From Ciona savignyi (Eukaryota > Chordata > Ascidiacea > Phlebobranchia > Cionidae), in NCBI GenBank assembly GCA_000149265.1, contig CH002827.1:54603-118602 (forward strand): a stretch of 64,000 bases of DNA, read 5' to 3'. The notes under the pieces were generated by a model. That model saw nothing but the letters and a program-made list of their open reading frames with translations, was not told where the DNA came from and made no database searches. Below are positions 61,301-64,000 of the stretch, piece after piece. Position numbers and translations under genes: made by a program. How positions within the stretch are numbered: position 1 is the first letter of the stretch; each line of letters starts with the position of its first letter.

Positions 61301-64000
61301 GTCTAATTTTGGCTTTAAACGGGCTAGATTCCGGCTAATGATGGGCTCGTCACTAATAATGTAGTCGCATGTTGGGTTACTCATTGTATGTTTTTGTATT
61401 TGTGTTATAACGCGACAGTGTGAAAGTAAGAAATTGTGAAATATAGGGGCTAAGATAGAAATCGACAGTACTCGATGTAATTGGTGGGCAAGCAATTTGG
61501 TCTTACCGATTAGCTTGTGGGTTAGTGCGTCGCTTTTTCAAAAAGGGTTGCAGGTTCAAAACTGGCCACTAGCTAATCTGACGATTACCCGTGTATTAAC
61601 GTCTCTTGCGTTTTTCTATTACAGTAATAAACTTAAATAGTGTACGGTCGTGTGGCCGAATAGTTAACGCTACCAATACATATACCAGCTATATAAAAAC
61701 GGTCTTAGGGCCGAGCCCATCACGGGTTCGAACCCTAGCTCCGGTTAAAAAATAAGCCACAATATTCTAACTTGGTCTAACGTCTCGAACTTGTATATAT
61801 TTGGCTTTTGGTAGTGCGGTTATTTTACCTATCTGAATGTCTTCCCATTCATCCAGGTCGAAATTGCGTATGATCAACATGTCCATGTTCGAATACGACT
61901 GGGATCATCCCAACTTCATGCCGACCACTCGTGACCTTTCACCTGATAAGACGGAGGTCGTAAGGAGATGGTTGGAGTGCGAGATGAACGGAATAGCACA
62001 CGAAACGCCACCCCCAAAATCGTAATTATTAAAATGTTTAAAACGATCAAAAACTAAAATACCCTTTCTTTAGACGATTAGAAACTTTACGAAAAAATGT
62101 TTGCGGGTCTCAGTTGAATTTGCAGAAAACCATAGACAATTTACATAGACATATACAAACAGCAATGTGGGTTGAGCTCTACACCATCCCACCTTACATG
62201 ACTGCCATGTTCTCCATCAAAGAAAATCACTTCAAAGAAATTTATTCCTTGCTAAAAAGGTATATGTTGTTTACGATGTCCGAACAATGGAGTGAGTATA
62301 AAAATATGTTTTTCTATATTCTCCGATATTTCAACATAAGCTTGTTGGGTTAGTGCGTTGCGTTTTAGCCGAGGGGTTTCAGATTCGAAACTAGTCACTT
62401 ATAGCTTGTTGGTTGTCTCATCCTTGGCCAAGGCACATATCGGACAATATCTCGACCTGATTGAGGAACTATAGGTTTTACCAACTTGAAGGAACGTCTG
62501 AATCATACCCAGACACTAAAACAGTTTCAGTAACCCGACCGTGTGTGCGAGGTGATCTGACATTTACCAGTGTGTTAACGCCCCTTGCGTTTTCCATTCA
62601 CGGGGATAAACATGAATATCATATACGACATTTTAATAATATAGATAACGTCCGCAGCATCAGTATTGAAGAAATGCTTCATGTCAGTTTGAACGGCAAC
62701 ATTCTTAATGCGATCGGTGGGAAACCCAATATGACGGATTCTTACTGGTTACCAAACTACCCTACCCCTTTTCCATCCGCGGATTTTTACCAGGTCTCTA
62801 CTTTTTGCTATTGGTGGACTGGTATCTAACTAATAAAACATATCACGGAGATAAAGTTTTAAAACAATTTTGCATAAACACGTAAGGGATCTTTATAACC
62901 AATTCGTCAATCGTCAGATTACCTTGCGCTCAGCATCGTGTCACCGATAATCCACCGGACCAGGCGATATCCGCCCACACTAATAACGACCAGGTTTAAA
63001 GCGGCAACCTTGAGCTTAAATGCGACGCATTCACCCACCGATACGTCTTTTGACCGCGTAGCTTATTTGCGCCTCCATGTTTAGATTAATCCTGGAGGTA
63101 CCCTGAAACTCGAAAAGTTTTCAATATCGCTTCTTGAAGATTTCGCTCAGATTGAGAAGCCAGCACCTCCAGAAGTTCTCAAAACAATATACAAGATCGC
63201 TCTTTTGTGGCGAAGGCTTCCAGCGGATAAGGGTGGTAGATGGAAGCGTTTAAGCGAAGGAGACATCGAGCTTTACGAAGGTTTTTAAAATACCAGTTAT
63301 GTTTTGTGGCAGTGTTATAACGTATTTTGTTGACCGGGCCAATGTTAGAATCATTGCTCCCTAAACCGTTTTTTTGTAAATTTGGTGTGTCGGTGGCTTT
63401 GATCATTCACACCATTGTACCAGAATGGTTGAAATAAACGTATGTCGCCGATGGAATAAACGTCTGTCACCTATACGTGTTATATGTGATTGAGACGTTC
63501 CTTTAATTTTATAAGATCTATTAATTTACTGGACTCGAACAATGTCCTCTGAGTTGCCTGCCCAAGAACACAATTGATTAGCTAGCGGCTAGTTTAGAAT
63601 CTACATCCCTTCCATGGCAAGACGATTTACTATCTATCCCACCAAACTATTCGGTTTGATAATATCTTTGTTGCACTTAAAATGCTTCTTTAACAAGTGT
63701 CTAGTCGGTTGGATAAATCCTCATTTGTTTAGATTCGGCTACTGGTGATACTAGCCATGGACCAAAGTGGTTAGAGGCCGCAATTCGGAACAACTTCGAT
63801 GACAAGGTACGAGGGATGTAACATGAAAATTGTGTTAAAATGTTGGCAATTTTTTAGGTTAATCATGCAAACAACCAGCCACAAATTAACTTCTGGGAAG
63901 AAATTTTCGAAACTGCTTCAAACCTACTTGAAAAGCCGTACATTGCCGACGTTTATTCCATCGGCGGGTTCTACGCTCATCTTATGCTCAAGTTAATCCA
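52369..64000 (+). CDS. Secreted TSP1-VioB/RebD-like ferritin-type synthase, copy 2 (truncated by window)
   Basis: Exons: 52369-52441, 52876-53025, 53995-54146, 54367-54523, 54744-54891, 55334-55471, 55831-55981, 56384-56610, 57477-57729, 59037-59189, 59245-59391, 60199-60359, 61068-61208, 61857-62021, 62074-62259, 62658-62793, 63085-63280, 63733-63806, 63858-beyond 64000. Every phase agrees. Signal peptide MELRPIFIQLWLLILSLQ, then a TSP1 repeat with the full WTKWSDWSSCSKTCGEG motif. The synthase part follows: LDWPRIHFSGHF, NAPNPMGNGHFYF, SSFGRPLKGAK, NLHRHIQTAMWVELYTIPPY, EEMLHVSLNGN and YSIGGFYAHLML. It keeps the His of the first ferritin helix (LHRH) that copy 1 lacks, and has no frameshift, so it is the better candidate for an active enzyme. 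Its exon 12/13 intron is absent from copy 1. The EGEG/SHY helix and C terminus lie beyond the window. Confidence 0.82.
52627..52860 (+). repeat. tRNA-derived SINE (family A) abutting the TSP1 exon of copy 2
   Basis: Head attagcttggtgggttact and B box gcaggttcaaaac; body gccatagctccggtaacg, gatggtgggcgcgag and attcacggggatgaacctg. Its tail (aatatcctatcttattc) runs straight into the acceptor of exon 2 at 52876. Confidence 0.75.
54930..55145 (+). repeat. tRNA-derived SINE (family A) in intron 5
   Basis: Contains gttagtgttgcaaattgaaaac, ctgaactctgtggattaatg, tagcaccggttacctgacgg and cacggggataaaaac. It is moderately diverged. Confidence 0.6.
55150..55275 (+). repeat. tRNA-Ser/Leu-like SINE (family B) in intron 5
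   Basis: Contains cctaatgattaacgcgacag, atacatattatacaaac, aaaaacggtcttatcaacgag and gggtttaaaagctaagcagg (degenerate B box). It directly follows a family A copy. Confidence 0.55.
56624..56738 (+). repeat. tRNA-Ser/Leu-like SINE (family B), good copy
   Basis: Head acggtcgtgtggccaaatgg, then ttaacgcgaccgatacatat and aacggtcctagtgacgagcc; B box gggttcgaaacttggctcgg; A-rich 3' end. Related, more decayed pieces lie at about 56080-56240, 56760-56950 and 57190-57290 in introns 7 and 8. Confidence 0.75.
57755..57960 (+). repeat. tRNA-derived SINE (family A), rearranged
   Basis: Head attagcttggtgggttagtg and later pieces gattgcccgtgtgatgacg and aaggtaatctgacgc. Parts of the body are missing. It is in intron 9 of copy 2. 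Confidence 0.55.
58140..58400 (-). repeat. tRNA-derived SINE (family A), antisense, near full length
   Basis: Reverse complement of family A: ctagattacctcgcgcccag, cggagctattgcagtgtatt and ccttggggacacaacctaat, ending in the head at gttgcagtgtcgc-like sequence. It is in intron 9 of copy 2. Confidence 0.7.
59693..59792. other. Assembly gap (100 N)
   Basis: Exactly 100 undetermined bases, the conventional size for a gap of unknown length. It lies in the intron between exons 59245-59391 and 60199-60359 of synthase copy 2. The phases on both sides match, and copy 1 has no extra exon here, so no coding sequence needs to be missing. Confidence 0.98.
59870..60110 (+). repeat. tRNA-derived SINE (family A) next to the gap
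   Basis: Contains ggcagattcaaaaaggaccc, acacactgcaatagcttagg, ctgatggtaggcacgag and ccgtgataaacaaccg. A family B head (atgtggccgaatggtaaacg) follows at about 60125. Confidence 0.6.
61500..61640 (+). repeat. tRNA-derived SINE (family A), internally deleted
   Basis: Head attagcttgtgggttagtgc with B box gcaggttcaaaactgg, then jumps to aatctgacgattacccgtg and the 3' end gtaataaacttaaata. The middle part is missing. Confidence 0.6.
61643..61748 (+). repeat. tRNA-Ser/Leu-like SINE (family B), good copy
   Basis: Head acggtcgtgtggccgaatag, then ttaacgctaccaatacatat; B box cgggttcgaaccctagctcc; ends in ggttaaaaaata. It lies about 110 nt before exon 14 of copy 2. Confidence 0.75.
62330..62625 (+). 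repeat. tRNA-derived SINE (family A), near full length
   Basis: Head aagcttgttgggttagtgcg and B box cagattcgaaactagtc; body ccttggccaaggcacat, acttgaaggaacgtctgaatc and attcacggggataaacatg. It sits between exons 62074-62259 and 62658-62793 of copy 2 and ends only about 35 nt before the latter. Confidence 0.75.

Noticed and set aside
35390..64000. Bacterial contamination as the source of the VioB-like genes
   Set aside because: The coding sequence is split by many GT-AG introns carrying the same SINEs found in the DIS3L2 introns, and it is fused to signal-peptide and TSP1 exons, so it belongs to the host genome.

Overview
The window reads as nuclear DNA of an invertebrate chordate, most likely an ascidian such as Ciona. 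This is inferred from AT-rich DNA, many short GT-AG introns, a chordate-like DIS3L2, abundant tRNA-derived SINEs, hAT-type MITEs and a BEL/Pao LTR element. I ran no search, so the species is unverified.

Layout. About 0.5-12.9 kb (+) holds a DIS3L2 3'-5' exoribonuclease gene with at least 20 well-supported exons. About 13.7-19.3 kb is an element-like block bounded by inverted arrays of a 22-bp minisatellite and carrying decayed zinc-finger/PHD fragments. About 19.8-24.2 kb (+) is a seven-exon gene of unknown family: one predicted membrane segment and a C-terminal tail with two PPxY motifs. About 24.2-29.6 kb has no gene I can support, but contains a 313-bp hAT MITE with a perfect 8-bp target duplication. 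About 29.6-32.9 kb is a tandem duplication of a three-exon gene for a 93-residue Cys-containing protein; the first copy carries a 1-nt frameshift.

The main discovery is at 35.4-64 kb. Two tandem 19-exon genes on the + strand each encode a signal peptide, one thrombospondin type 1 repeat, and then a long region resembling bacterial VioB/RebD/StaD. Those are the imine-dimerising (chromopyrrolate-type) synthases of violacein, rebeccamycin and staurosporine biosynthesis. The match includes the N-terminal LDxPRIHF block, a GNGHF motif, the ferritin-like block (ELYTIPPYMTA, EEMLH, EGEG, SHYxKF) and the C-terminal segment. Exon phases agree throughout and most exon lengths match or differ by multiples of three, so the two genes validate each other. 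Copy 1 is complete in the window but has two apparent 1-nt frameshifts in exon 16. Copy 2 runs off the right edge and has a 100-N gap in an intron. A secreted, matrix-type version of a bacterial bisindole-pathway enzyme in an animal is the most unusual content here; its substrate is unknown.

Intron 2 of copy 1 carries an antisense 4.37-kb BEL/Pao retrotransposon with nearly identical LTRs and a 5-bp target duplication. It lacks most of the reverse transcriptase-RNase H-integrase region. Two families of tRNA-derived SINE crowd the introns of both synthase genes, and one SINE tail seems to supply the splice acceptor of the TSP1 exon of copy 2.
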